Positions 46,496 to 57,453 of a stretch of DNA of 64,000 nucleotides are shown here, one piece after another. How positions within the stretch are numbered: the first letter of the stretch is position 1; each line of letters begins with the position of its first letter. The notes under the pieces were generated by a model that did no database searches, was not told the origin of the DNA, and saw nothing but the letters and a program-made list of their open reading frames with translations. The stretch covers positions 24,020,620-24,084,619 of the forward strand of contig OY821517.1 of NCBI GenBank assembly GCA_963682025.1, given 5' to 3'. The position numbers were made by a program, and so were the translations under genes. The stretch is from Cordilura impudica (taxonomy: Eukaryota; Arthropoda; Insecta; Diptera; Scathophagidae).

Positions 46496-46644
46496 AAAAA
46501 TCAAAAATTTAAAAATCATGACGGATATGCAAAGATTGTCAAAAAATAATAATAATGGTGCAATAAATTTTTTTTTATGTCTGTTCTAAGTGATTGATTT
46601 TTTGATTTAAAACAACGAACAATAATCATTATTTACGGTCCCTG

Positions 46645-46652
46645 GCCTAAAG
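46645..46652. repeat. hAT target-site duplication, right
   Basis: GCCTAAAG, identical to 43068-43075. Confidence 0.95.
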
Positions 46653-47169
46653 TTCATTCTAGTCTTTCCCTTGAACAAATTTCGGTGTATATTTGCCTAT
46701 TTTTCCGACTAGGGTTTATTGGACTGTTACTCGACCGTTCGTTGTCTACTGACACACTTCCTGGAAAGTGTGTCATTAATAACAACTCTGCCCTTTCTCG
46801 GCCATTTTTTGTGCAACTACCGTCTTCTTTCTTAAGTGACATTATTAGTGCTGGCCCGCATTTCGCGAATGCTCTGTATAGCCTTGCCGTTTGTGGAAGA
46901 GATTCCATAAAGCTAATTATTTTATCTTTCCTAATTTCTCTGTTATATTCAGTTAGTTTGACCCTATAAAGCTCCCACTGCCCGTTTCGCTTTGCCCCAT
47001 TGCCGAGTCTACGAACTTCGGTTCTGAGTGTGGAGAGATTATCGTTCCACCACGCTGCGTCTTTCTCCTTGCCACTCGGTTTCTCGGGACAGCTACAAAG
47101 ATAGGCATCCAGCAGGGCCCCCCTCAGTTGGGGAAAACAATTGTAAAAGAAACTCCCTCTGATCAACAT
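46653..47169 (-). pseudogene. LINE endonuclease-RT linker, 5' part
   Basis: A 171-codon open piece reading LRGALLDAYLCSC, then AAWWNDNLSTLRTEVRRLG and IRKDKIISFMESLPQTARLY, FAKCGPALIMSLKKEDGS and ERAELLLMTHFPGS. This WWN...L...VRRL linker precedes the RT domain in LOA/R1-type LINEs. It continues in spirit into 43067 once the hAT insertion is removed. The endonuclease proper is not present. Confidence 0.85.
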
Positions 47170-47170
47170 A

Positions 47171-47556
47171 TGTGACCCCGCATAGGAAAACCCACCTAGT
47201 GTGTCAAAATAAGTTTTTGAGTAAAACGCAATTACAGTTCCCCCTCTGTGTTACATTTTCATGTTTGTTTTGATTTGTTTGTTTTGATTAATTCCAATGT
47301 TTGTTTTATCTTTTAGTGCTAGAACTCCGAGTTTGTTTCAATTATTGTAAAAATGTCTCGCGAGTGTGATGAATCTGATCAATTGGGTTTTTACTGTTTT
47401 ACACAATAGCATTTTTACATTACTTTCCGATGTTGTTGAGACTTGCGAGCGGTTTCATATGAAAATTTAAGGTTTTGTATGTAACAAATCGAAAAAAAAG
47501 TGAACTCATGAAATTTGACACACTGGGTGGGTTTTCCTAAGCAGGGTCACATATAC
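47171..47556. repeat. MITE with ~38-bp inverted ends
   Basis: Left end TGTGACCCCGCATAGGAAAA and beyond; right end …GGTTTTCCTAAGCAGGGTCACA, about 38 bp with few mismatches. TA flanks each end, which suggests a Tc1/mariner-type mobiliser. Non-coding interior. Confidence 0.85.
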
Positions 47557-47817
47557 CTTATACCGTATGAAGGCCGGTCGCTTGAAGCGCTGTACCTTCA
47601 TTCGTTTTGCATCAATTTACTTGAAATTTTGAAACCACATTGTCGATAGTTGTACGTTTAGAAAAAAAATTAAAAAAAATTTTAAAACCTTACCCCCTTA
47701 AGATCAGAGACCTGAACGACACATAAATGAATAAAATATTGAAAAATAAAACAAATTGAAAACCTAAAACTTGCTTTAGAAGCAGATAAATCTAAGAAAC
47801 ATTAAATTTAAGCCCGT
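47557..47817. other. non-coding
   Basis: Nothing recognised. Confidence 0.4.
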
Positions 47818-48890
47818 TATATGAAAGTGTGTGAAGTTAGCCTCCCTTTTTGGAAATACAATTTTTTGAAGATTGTTTTGAATTGATCTAGGATGGTTCT
47901 ACAATGTTCCAAAACGATGAGTTTCTAAAATGTAATTTGTACAGGTAAATCGAAAAAAACGAATTTTAAGCTTTGCCCCCCACTTTTGGAAAAAAAACAA
48001 AAATTTGGCGGTTGTTCTAGGTTCTTCTAGTTATTCTAAACATTGTTCCAAAATAGATATGTCGCAAACCGTAACATACGCAAATGAGAAGGAAAAACAT
48101 TTTTGCGCGATATCAATCTTATTAAACGATATCAATATTTTTATGCAACACGAAAGTTAACGTACAGATTCCAAAATTTCTTTTGTACAAGGTATTCTGA
48201 AGGGCACCCTCAGCACTATTTTAATCAACCTGTCCAAGTTTCAGAGCGATTTGAGGGTGCCAACCATGATACGTTATACGAAAAAAATTTTGGAATCTGT
48301 ACGTTAACTTTCGTGTTGCATAAAAATATTGATATCGTTTAATAACGTTGATATTTTTTTTTCCAAAAGTGGCGGGCAAAGTTTAAAATTCGTTTGTTGC
48401 GATTTACCAGTACAAATTATATTTTAGAAGCTCATGGTTTTGGGACATTGTAGAACAATCCTAGAACAATTCAGAACATTCTTAAAAAAAATTTTATTTG
48501 CAAAAATGGGGAAGAAATTTTGGAATCTGTACGTTAACTGTCGTGTTACATAAAAATATTGATAACGTTTAATAATGTTGATATCGCGGAAAAAATGTTT
48601 TTCGTTCTCATTTGTGTACGTTACGGTTTGCGACATATCTACTAATTTTGGAACAATATTTAGAACAACTAGAACAACCGCCAAATTTTTTTTTCCAAAA
48701 GTGGGGGCAAAGCTTAAAATTCGTTTTTTTCGATTTACCGGTACAAATTACATTTTAGAAACTCATCGTTTTGGAACATGGTAGAACAATGCTAGAACAA
48801 TTCAGAACACTCTTCAAAAAATTGTAGTTTCAAAAATGGGGGGCTAAGTTCGCACACTTGTTATATGATAGTTTTAAATTGAAATCCTTA
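47818..48890. repeat. fold-back element, nested inverted repeats
   Basis: The left arm (about 47830-48185) is inverted relative to 48510-48870. A shorter second inverted stretch lies at 48280-48420. Shared text includes GTCGCAAACCGTAACATACG / CGTTACGGTTTGCGACATAT and CACGAAAGTTAACGTACAGA. The ends are GTGTGTGAAGTTAGCC and, inverted, GTGTGCGAACTTAGCC. Open frames within are not genes. Confidence 0.85.
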
Positions 48891-49094
48891 AATAATATCT
48901 CAGGTTTCTTTTTTTTATTAGCTACTCTTATTGTAGTCAACTTCAATCTCACAGAAAAAACTATTTTTTTCTTTAAATTCAGGCCTTAAGTTCCTTTTTT
49001 ATTTCTACTTCATCTCTTTTAACTGATAGTGTCTGCCGAAAAAACTTTGAATCGATTTTTAACTCTTTTCTTGTGGCGCAATCGAGCTGAAGCC
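48891..49094. other. non-coding
   Basis: Nothing recognised. Confidence 0.4.
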
Positions 49095-49480
49095 ACGCAG
49101 GCATACTCGTGGCAACGATAAAAATGATCGAACAAACAAAAATGGACGGGATCAGAACAGTGGACGTGGCATCTCACACACAAAGTAAGTATTTAATATC
49201 ATTTAACTGAAGCAGTATAATAGAAAAAGCCCTGGAGCTCTGTGTGAGTTCATAAGTAATTAATGTTAGTAGTCGGGAAGAAATGGGCGGAATCAGATCA
49301 GTGGGCGTGGCACCCCCTTACAACATAAATATTCAATATCATATAACTGGAGTACTATAATGGAAAAAGCCTTGGGACTTCGTCGGAATTCATGAGTAGT
49401 CGGCCAAAAAATGGGCGGGTTCGGAACAATTGGCGTGACACCGTGATCCATTTGAGCTGAAACTGTGCAGGCAGACTAGT
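49095..49480. repeat. ~155-bp tandem repeat, two to three units
   Basis: Units contain ATGGGCGGAATCAGATCAGT, GGGCGTGGCACC, AATATCATATAACTG and GAAAAAGCCTTGGGACTT. The outer edges repeat GAGCTGAA...GCAGGCA.ACT.GTGGC. A related fragment lies at 27500-27690. Confidence 0.8.
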
Positions 49481-49526
49481 GGCTACGATAAAAATAATAT
49501 AGCAAATTTTCGTTAAAAAAAATATA

Positions 49527-50226
49527 ATTACAGTCAGCCCAATTACGAATATTCTCAAGAAATTTCTTTCTCACGGAAAATACTTTTCTCGAGAAAAAAA
49601 TTTTCCAATTATAAATTCCGCGTGAACAAAAAAATAATAAGCCGCATCATCGAATTTCGAAGCCGGTTGTTTTGCATATTGGCAATTAAATTTTTTTTTA
49701 TTTTTTTTTGTGTGTGCAATCAAAAATAAATTTGTTTTAAAGAATAATTCAATAAAAAAAATTAATAGCGTAGCTATGATGCGAGCACTTGTGGAGGAAA
49801 TTGGTGTTTCAGAATAACAACAACGTAATAGCTATAGGATTGTTGGAAGCCAATTGCGGGCTGAATCTATGGAAAACGCAATCAATGCCTGCATTGGCTT
49901 TCACTAAGGTTAACAAAAGTTGAAGTTGGGCTTTATTTGTGGTCTTCAATCTTCAAGAACAATAAGATATTAATTTTTTTTTATTTAATTTTGTTTTATC
50001 AAAATACTTCTTACATTTTTATGTAAACTCCCGTCTGTTTTGCAGGGGAAATTTTTTGAGGGAAAAAACCAAATTCAAGTGCATTGAGAATAGCTACTTT
50101 TCTTCCATCGAATTTTTTTCCTCCCATTTTTTTCCTGCCATCTCCTATCGAATTTTTTATTCATGATAGGGGAGAATTGAGAAATTTCATGCGGAATTTG
50201 TGTTTAGAATTGGCTGAGTATAATTT
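49527..50226. repeat. ~700-bp inverted-repeat element
   Basis: ATTACAGTCAGCCCAATTAC at the left and AATTGGCTGAGTATAAT at the right (inverted), plus AAGAAATTTC / GAAATTTC about 25 bp in. The interior has a short frame around 49778-49900 that I do not recognise. The class is undetermined. Confidence 0.55.
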
Positions 50227-51027
50227 TGAATTTTCCGAGACTTTAACGAATTTGAGATTTTGGACATATATGTTTTTCTAGACATGTTTCATTTTCAGTC
50301 AATCAATTATTTAAATACATAAAATAATTTTATTTTTAAAGAAAGGAAGTATAATAAAAACTTGGTTTTTAGTGGTTTATGAACTACTTTTATTATGGTT
50401 AACATCGTTCTCAAAGAAAAGAGAAATCTTTTTCAATTAATTTAATTTAATTAAATTTATTAAATAAATAAAATTGAAGTAATAATTAATTTTAACATTA
50501 ATTTATTTGTTTACAACAATCAGCTGTGTGCTTTTTTCGTCACGTTGCCATATTGAATGCACACAAATAACTTCTTTTTTTTTCCATTTAATAAAAGCGA
50601 AAAATTTCAGATGAAACTGAAACGATTTGGTAACAGGCAATCAAACCGATTTCGATTTTCTGCTGTGGCATGGCTGATTGATTCCTTTTATTCCAACAGG
50701 AAACATAGGGCCAATGCATAAACAAAAATGTCTATATTGGGTCTAGGCCGAAACATGACCTTATTTAATGGGAACCAATATATCGTTCTAAATGAAAATC
50801 TCATATTTTTTTTCCTTCTGCTTTTTTCTATTCGAAAGTACAATCCTTGTGGTTAACTATAGAACACTTTTTCATTCCAATGACTTCCTCGGCTGGCCTT
50901 GCAGTAACCTATACAATCAACACAATTTTTCAGTACATTTGCGACAGTATGGAGCTATTTTTTACCGATGACTAAACTAATTTATTTTTTTAGTGCCTCA
51001 CTAAAGGCTGGGGATTAAGGCGGCGAA
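50227..51027. other. non-coding
   Basis: An AATCAGCTGTG ... CATGGCTGATTG pair at 50518 and 50688 may mark a small inverted-repeat element. GGGTCTAGGCCGAAACATGA at 50739 resembles mini-me-like text. Confidence 0.45.
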
Positions 51028-51990
51028 CTCAGAATTACCCGACCTGACAAAAAAATATAAAAATAAGCACTAAAAATGCGGGAAAAAAATTTTTTATTTC
51101 TCAAACCAAACCTCCTTTTAGCTCGATACACTTTTCGCCAACTTTCTATCCCTTAAACGAGTCATTTTTGGCAAATATTTTTTCAAGTTTGGAACTAGAA
51201 AATAATACGGGGAGCTAAATCTAGCTAAGAAAGGTGCATGATTAAGCAATCCTTTAATTCATGGATTTTGGCCATCGCAATAGTGGCTGTGTCAACTGGT
51301 GCATTGTCTTGATGAAACAACACTTTCTTTTTCGTCAAATGCTGCAATAAGTTAGCATTATACATACCTTTTATATTTTTCGCTTTGAAGACAATTAATA
51401 AAATTTATCCCACGCGCATCCAAAAAAACAGAGGCCATAACCTTGCTTGCATACGGAACTTTCTTTGCCTTTTTTGGGCACGATTCTCCCATTTCATTTC
51501 ATTGTTCTGACTGTTATTTTATCTCAGCTGTGAAGTTTTGGGGACTCATTCTCATCCATGGGCTTTATTGTGGTGAAACATCACCAAACACTCTGTTGAA
51601 ATATCTTCAGGCCGCCGATCTTATTCTGTTGTTAGGAAACGCGGCACCTATCTTGCGGACAACTTTTCATCTCCAAATTTTCATTTCATCTAGCTGACAC
51701 AACCTGAGCCAATAATCATCCAATATCATTTTGCGGAGATTTTCTTAACCGTTTCTGTCGTGGCCACCTCAATTGATGCACCAGTACAATATTCGTCTTG
51801 GCAGCATTTAAACTCTGCCACCTAATATTTTACAGTCGTAAATGAAGGAATAGAATCTAGCTTGACTTTAAGATTGGTTGCATTGAGTCGTTTCAAATGA
51901 AAGTATTGAACTACATAACGGTGACACTGAGATCGTTTACTTTCGACGGCTCTAAAAACAAAAAATATTAAACAGCGAGGCGTCTTGAAA
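51028..51990 (-). mobile_element. mariner-family transposon relic B
   Basis: The minus-strand coding remnant ends near 51060, next to ATTACCCGACCTGAC at 51031, which resembles the mariner end of relic A. The sequence differs clearly from relic A, so it is a separate copy or lineage. The other terminus was not identified. Confidence 0.75.
51060..51970 (-). pseudogene. mariner transposase, broken
   Basis: In order: an N-terminal SFTTVKY and VAEFKCC segment, a VATTETVKKI block (about 51780-51830), a middle KTSQLR and MGESCPKK-like stretch, an FWMRVG block and, near 51260-51330, VLFHQDNAPVDTATIAMAKI with the HQDNAP catalytic Asp, then a decayed C-terminus. These are mariner blocks in the right order. 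Stops and frameshifts are frequent, and the part after HQDNAP lacks a clear PDLAP motif. Inactive. Confidence 0.8.
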
Positions 51991-52036
51991 CATAAAACAT
52001 ATGGTTATTCCAAGACGGCATTCATATAATTACATG

Positions 52037-52185
52037 ATTTCTTTGACCCAAAGGCGGACAGACAGACAAACGGATGGACGTGATTCTGGGTCGATTGGTG
52101 AAATAAATAATGAGTCCACGTCAGGTATTATTGATAGTTACAAACCTCAGCCCAAACTCATTATAACCTGAACACGGATAGAGTA
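52037..52185. repeat. mini-me-like fragment
   Basis: GGCGGACAGACAGACAAACG, then TCTGGGTCGATTGG, GTTACAAACCTCAGCCCAAA and CTCATTATAACC parallel the right third of the 16470 copy. Confidence 0.65.
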
Positions 52186-52994
52186 GTCTAAGATAGAAAA
52201 GAATTCCCGTAAAATGTGTACTGAGTTAAAGCGAATAGAAATATTTCATATCTCTTCTATCCGAACAGAAACTTTAATGCAATAATCTATTTATAATTAC
52301 AAAATATATTGTTTATATTCGACTCACTCTTATGTAAATTGTTGCCTGGTAGGACTGGAAGCCAACATTATATATGTCAGTTGCCAGCTGTCGTTAACCA
52401 CAGACATGGCTTGACAACCAATTTGAGGGACAAGCAATATAACTGATATTAGCACATGTATTAAATAAAATATACCATAAGGACGAGAAAGAATATCAAC
52501 ATAACAACACGCATATACGAGTGTAAGGGCATTGTAGTACACACAGCAGAAGCATGTAAAAAATTTTAAATTTATGCAGGTGTATAATATTAATATAACT
52601 TCTAGAATTAAAATTAAAAATTTTTAATAAAAATTCAGCGATTTTCATTATGTAATTTAGAAATGTGTTTGAATAGAAAAACAAGGGTTCGCTGTAGTAA
52701 TCACAGCAGCGCCCCTAGTGTGCAAACGAAAGCAATTTTCTCATACATTTCAGTCAGAAAATTTACAGTTACCTTATTAAAGTTGTAAGGATTTAAGACT
52801 TAATACAGCAATATATAGAGAGAGCCGAAGTAATGAAAGAAAACAAAAAAGGTACGAGTGATAAATTCGGCTATGCCGAATCTTCAGAACCCTCCACCCG
52901 TATTCTAAACACAATATTGTAACCAAGATTGTCAACACTAAGAGACAAATAAGCTTGATTTCACATTGTAATGGCCATATTTTTTACAATGATG
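52186..52994. other. non-coding with a fly-type repeat tail
   Basis: TACGAGTGATAAATTCGGCT followed by ATGCCGAATCTT and CCCTCCACCC at 52855-52903 is a phrase typical of interspersed repeats in higher flies. CAGCAGCGCCCCTAGTG lies at 52704. No gene. Confidence 0.5.
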
Positions 52995-53385
52995 TTTAAA
53001 ACTACTAATGCCGTTTTCTTTTCTGGCAAAAAATTTTGCATTTTATTTGAACTTTTTTGGAAAAATGTATTTTTTATATATTCTGAATTAAGAGCAACCT
53101 TACTTTATACATTAATGGAAAGGTCTGTAAGTCGAGCCCTCGTAAATCGCAAAGAATTGTAGCCATTAGCTTTTTTCAGGTCATAGTGTGAGAATATCCC
53201 CATTTTTCCCATTTTTTGAATATTTGCGCCCTATGACTTCAAAGATAATAATAATCAAAATTTTTTTGCATTTTATGAACACTGCACTCTGAGATATTTC
53301 GATTGATCTATAAGACAAGGTTGCTCTTAATTCAGTATATGTAAAAAAAATACATGTTTTGCCAGAAAAGAAAACGGCATAAGAC
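52995..53385. repeat. hairpin-forming inverted repeat
   Basis: ATGCCGTTTTCTTTTCTGGC and ATATTCTGAATTAAGAGCAA (53007-53100) recur inverted as TTGCTCTTAATTCAGTATAT and GCCAGAAAAGAAAACGGCAT (53319-53383). The loop is about 220 bp. Confidence 0.8.
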
Positions 53386-53829
53386 AATTTAAAGAAAAAT
53401 TTAGGTATTTTTATGCCTTTTAAATTGAAAGCAATTATTAAATGTGATCAGCATACCTGTTTCTTTAAAGAGAGTAAGAGTATAGTCATCTTATTATTCT
53501 CTTACTTTCATCGGTAAACCATTCATTGATATGTAAAAAAAAAACAACAAGCAAACAAAGATGTGTATGCGAAGCTGATACATATACACTCAGCAGCATA
53601 AATATGCGTACAAGCAGATATATTTTAAATTAAGAATAAACAATGCTATTTTAAATAAATTAATTAAAAATTCAGTCTTAATTGTTTCTTTATTCTTTTC
53701 CTTTAATAATAAATTCTTATTATCAATAACTACAAAAATACTAATTCACAGGATAAAGAAAATAAAAGTTACTTTAATGATGGCATACGCAGAAGTCTTG
53801 TGTATTTTTTTATTATTATTCTTAAAAAA

Positions 53830-54103
53830 TATTTTTTTAAACTCAACATGAGGTTGGATAGCCTTTGCATTGGAGAACCACAGCTAGATGTTTTGGCATC
53901 GAATCTACCAATTTTGATATTTCTTTCTTTTAGTCCATTCTTGAATCATCACATCCTTTAACATTTCTTTGGATGTAATTGAATGCGGACGAATCCGGCG
54001 TTCCAACAAATCCCACAGATGCTTAATGGGATTTAGATCTGGTGACTGTGGAGGTGTCTTAAGTTGTTTCGGGACATTGTACAATAGGCAAAGCTTCGAA
54101 TTA
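53830..54103 (-). pseudogene. Tc1 transposase, C-terminal piece
   Basis: Reads VPKQLKTPPQSPDLNPIKHL then WDLLERRIRPHSITSKEML. The family motif is PIEHLW, and this copy has Lys in place of the catalytic Glu. Counting from the Asp in QQDND (in the other piece, at 57480-57500), the Lys is exactly at the DD34E position. It ends in a degenerate tail near 53830. Upstream the frame is cut by the insertion at 54104. Confidence 0.85.
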
Positions 54104-55532
54104 CACTGTGGAACAAATTCAGGTTAGCAAAAGTTAGGTCGATTCTGAGGGGTGAAAATAGAGGCTAAATTAGAAGACCCGTATCGCGGCGTTTGTTTAT
54201 GTTAGTTCGAATTTTTTTTTTAATCGACCTTCGAACTTTGCAGTCAAATGCCGATTTTCAGCATATTGTTTATATGGTTTTTTTTGGCTGTAACTCGTCG
54301 AGTAATTGATATTTTTTCAATCTGTAAAAGCCAAATTATTGCTAGAGACCTGTGCAAAAATTAAAATTTTGAAAAAAATTGATATAGAAAATTTTTGTGG
54401 TGCTTATGAAGCAAAATGTTTTTTATTTTTTTCAGGCTTTTTGAAAATATTTTCCACAAAACTAAGTTTTTTTGCTTTCTGTTTGATCTATAATATGCTT
54501 CTCAGTTTCTTCAATAAATTTCATTTGAAATGAAAATGGTCTTAGTCGATAATTTGCGGTAAAAATCCCAAAACCATTAAATAAATAGCGCTTTAGGTAG
54601 AAGTATTTAAAAAGGGAAGTTCCAAGAATTAGGAATTAGTAAAACAACTTTTTTGGAAAGAAAGAAAATAAATCTCCAGATGCAATAAACGCTGAAATTT
54701 GTTGGTGGTATAAAAACACCTTTGAAGAAGAGGAAGACGAGGAAAAAGAGGAAGAAGAGGAAGACAAAGATGAAATTCCAGAATATCTGTTGGACGAAAT
54801 TATCGACCTTTCTGATGATGATGACGATGACCAAGATATTAGAGAGAGCAGTGATGTTGATCCACAGCTGCCTGCTAAACGGCAACTGGCCAAATCATTA
54901 AATTAATTTATTTAATTTTTTTACTTAAAACTTTTCATAACTAAAATTTAAAAAATTTTTTTTTTTCCATATTTTTATAATTTCTTTTTCAATGTTTCTT
55001 CAAAACCAACACTGAACAAAATTGGTACATAAAAAATGAGAAGTAAATTAATATTAAGCTGGAAAACGAAAGTTTTGTATTATGATTGTTTTCTTTTCAA
55101 ATGAAATTTATTGAAGAAACTGAGAAGCATATTATAGATCAAACAGAAAGCAAAAAAAGACTTAGTTTTGTGGAAAATATTTTCAAAAAGCATGAAAAAA
55201 AAATAATTCTTACAACATTTTGCTTCATAAGCACCATAAAAGTTTTCTAAATCAACTTTCTAAAAAATCTTAGTTGTTGCATAGGTCTCTAGCAATAATT
55301 TGGCTTTTACAGATTGAAAAAATATCAATTAGTCGACGAGTTATAGCCAAAAAACCATATAAACGATATGCTGAAAATCGGCATTTGACTGCAAAGTTCG
55401 AAGGTCGATTAAAAAAAATTCGATCTAACATAAACAAACGCCGCCATACGGGTCTTCTAATTTAGCCTCTACTTTCAACCCTCACTCTCAGAATCGACGT
55501 AACTTTTGCTAACCTGAATTTGCTCCACAGTG
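54104..55532 (+). mobile_element. CACTG-ended transposon, copy c (complete, non-autonomous)
   Basis: CACTGTGGAACAAATTC at 54104 and the inverse ending at 55532. Terminal inverted repeats of about 435-445 bp (54104-54537 and 55088-55532). Flanked by TTA (54101-54103 and 55533-55535). It holds only the end of a coding region. A TTA/TAA (TWA) duplication suits PIF/Harbinger, while CACTG ends occur in CMC/EnSpm elements; the superfamily is open. Confidence 0.85.
54650..54906 (+). pseudogene. acidic C-terminal exon of a CACTG-element protein
   Basis: One open stretch of about 85 codons: KENKSPDAINAEICWWYKNT, an EEEED/EEEEED acid run, then EIPEYLLDEIIDLS, a run of six Asp and DVDPQLPAKRQLAK to a stop at 54904-54906. 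A second copy of the last part is at 56689-56812. No start, no catalytic domain. It is probably the tail of the family's transposase or of an accessory protein. Confidence 0.65.
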
Positions 55533-55639
55533 TTATGCTAATAACCGATTTTCGGGTTTACGATGATTACAATTATATTGCCTTAACAGCAAATATTTTA
55601 TCATAATAGAAAATTTGCAGATGATATTAAATTTCTGTT
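55533..55639. other. spacer after copy c
   Basis: TTA then unassigned AT-rich bases. Confidence 0.4.
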
Positions 55640-56060
55640 GATACAATCGAAAATATAGTTGTTCCACTTCAGACCAATTCGGCTGGCAAATATTTTTTCT
55701 GTGTGTAGAGCCAGCCTTGTTTACATATTTATATTGAAAGTCCATACGTTTTTTCTATTGACATCGGAAGTTAATGGCTTTCTACAGGCTACATGATCTT
55801 CATGGATATCAGAGCCGAAAGATTGTTTGATTTTAGAACTAATTTGGGATGTAGTAATTCTAGAATTCTCTTTTACTGAAGCCAAAATAGTTCGCTTTAC
55901 GCACTTAGTTAATTTGGACGAGCGATAAGAACGCCATTCAGATGGAATTGAATTAATGTGTTTCTAGTTTTGTACGACGTAATGCACTGAGGACTGGCTT
56001 CTGCCTATGATCCAGGTTATTTTCTTTGATTTTCGGACTCATCTCAAAATATAATTTCCA
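55640..56060 (-). pseudogene. Tc1-like transposase, N-terminal fragment (different element)
   Basis: Pieces read IIGRSQSSVHYVVQN, then NSIPSEWRSYRSSKLTKCVK, RTILASVKENSRITTSQISS and KIKQSFGSDI. These are the paired helix-turn-helix DNA-binding parts of Tc1-like transposases. They differ from the N-terminal part at 57700-58000, so this is a second Tc1 lineage. No catalytic domain follows. Confidence 0.75.
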
Positions 56061-56688
56061 AAAGAAATATAATTAAGTCAAATCAACTAAATACAAACAA
56101 GTTTATCGTCTTCAAAAATCATATCGATGTAACAGACTTGTACGTCGTTCCATAATTCGTTGTGGTTGTTCACCCAGTTGGGAATGTACGAATACGTTGT
56201 GTAATTTTTTTTATTTCTTTTTTTTTTTAAACAATTAAAATTCTTAATTTGTCAGTGGTAAAATTTCATGGTTCAAAATATTTTATTAAAATTCTTATTA
56301 ATAATTTAAATATTCATCTCAAAAATTTCATAACAAAGAGGTCAGTCTCCGCAATTAAGTATAAATTTTGCCCCTATAAATTTGGTAGAGGCAAAATTTC
56401 TCAAAAATATTCCTTCGAAATTTTCATCCTTCAATACCCTTAGGCTCTACTTTTACCTGTATAAAGTTTCGTTTATGAGTGCAAAAAAAAATTATATTTG
56501 TTACACGGTGTAATATTTACCTTGTATTAATTGGTTTTATTTTGTTGTCCAGTTTTAATTCCATTCACTGTCGATAGAAACAAACAAATATTTCTAGGAT
56601 TAACTAAATTTATGGTTTTTATTGAAAAATTATTTTTATTTTATTTACTAAATTACACTCTCGTTCTAAGAGACCATTTGACCATTTG
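56061..56688. other. non-coding
   Basis: AT-rich. TTACACGGTGTAATA at 56502 is a short palindrome-like motif. Confidence 0.4.
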
Positions 56689-57453
56689 ATCTGTTGGACG
56701 AAATTATCGACCTTTCTAATGATGATGACGATGACGAAGATATTAGTGAGAGCAGTGATGTTGATCTACAGGCGCCTGCTAAACGGCAATGCCTAATTAT
56801 TTAATTAATTTATTTAATTTAATTTAATTTATTTAATTTTTTTACTTAAAACTTTTCATAGCTAACATTTCAAAAATATATTTTTTTTCCATATTTTTAT
56901 AATTTCTTTTTCAATGTTTCTTCAAAACCAACACTGAACAAAATTGGTACATAAAAATGAGAAGAAAATTAATATTAAGCTGGAAAAGTTTTGTATTATG
57001 ATTGTTTTCTTTTCAAATGAAATTTATTCAAGAAACTGAAAAGCATATTATAGATCAAACAGAAAGCAAAAAAGACTTGGTTTTGTGGAAAATATTTTCA
57101 AAAAGAATAAAAAAAAAAAAAAAATTTCCAACATTTTGCTTCATAAGCACCACAAAAATTTTCTAAATCTATTTAAAAAAAAAAAAATTTAATTGTTGCA
57201 CAGGTCTCTAGCAATAATTTGGCTTTTACAGATTGAAAAAATATCAATTAGTCGACGAGTTATAGCCTAAAAACCATATAAACAATATGCTGAAAATCGG
57301 CATTTGACTGCAAAGTTCGAAGGTTGATTAAAAAAAAAAAATCGAACTAACATAAACAAACGCCGCGATACGGGTCTTCTAATTTGGCCTCTATTTTTAC
57401 CCCTCACTCTCAGAATCCACCTAACTTTTGCTAACCTGAATTTTTTCCACAGT
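56689..57453 (+). mobile_element. CACTG element, right half (copy d)
   Basis: Begins with a second copy of the acidic C-terminal coding end (LLDEIIDLS and a run of Asp, to 56812) and continues through the right inverted repeat to CACAGTG at 57453, followed by TTA (57454-57456). The left end is missing. Confidence 0.85.

Larger units (their letters stand above)
43076..46644 (-). mobile_element. hAT transposon, 3.57 kb, complete
   Basis: 12-bp perfect terminal inverted repeats (CAGGGACCGTAA and TTACGGTCCCTG), a perfect 8-bp duplication GCCTAAAG, and one minus-strand transposase gene with two introns. Subterminal inverted regions rich in ATAATGATTATTTTTGAG lie at both ends. The 8-bp duplication and CAGGG ends are diagnostic of hAT. 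It interrupts a LINE. Confidence 0.95.
41618..47169 (-). mobile_element. LINE (LOA/R1-like), split by a hAT element
   Basis: Minus-strand LINE with a T-run at 41619-41631 as its A-tail. Its RT lies in 41750-43067 and its endonuclease-RT linker in 46653-47169. The two parts join if 43076-46644 and one copy of GCCTAAAG are removed. No 5' portion beyond 47169; a MITE begins there. Confidence 0.85.

Noticed and set aside
54636..54893. Serine-rich minus-strand open frame
   Set aside because: Antisense of the Glu/Asp-rich coding end of the CACTG element.
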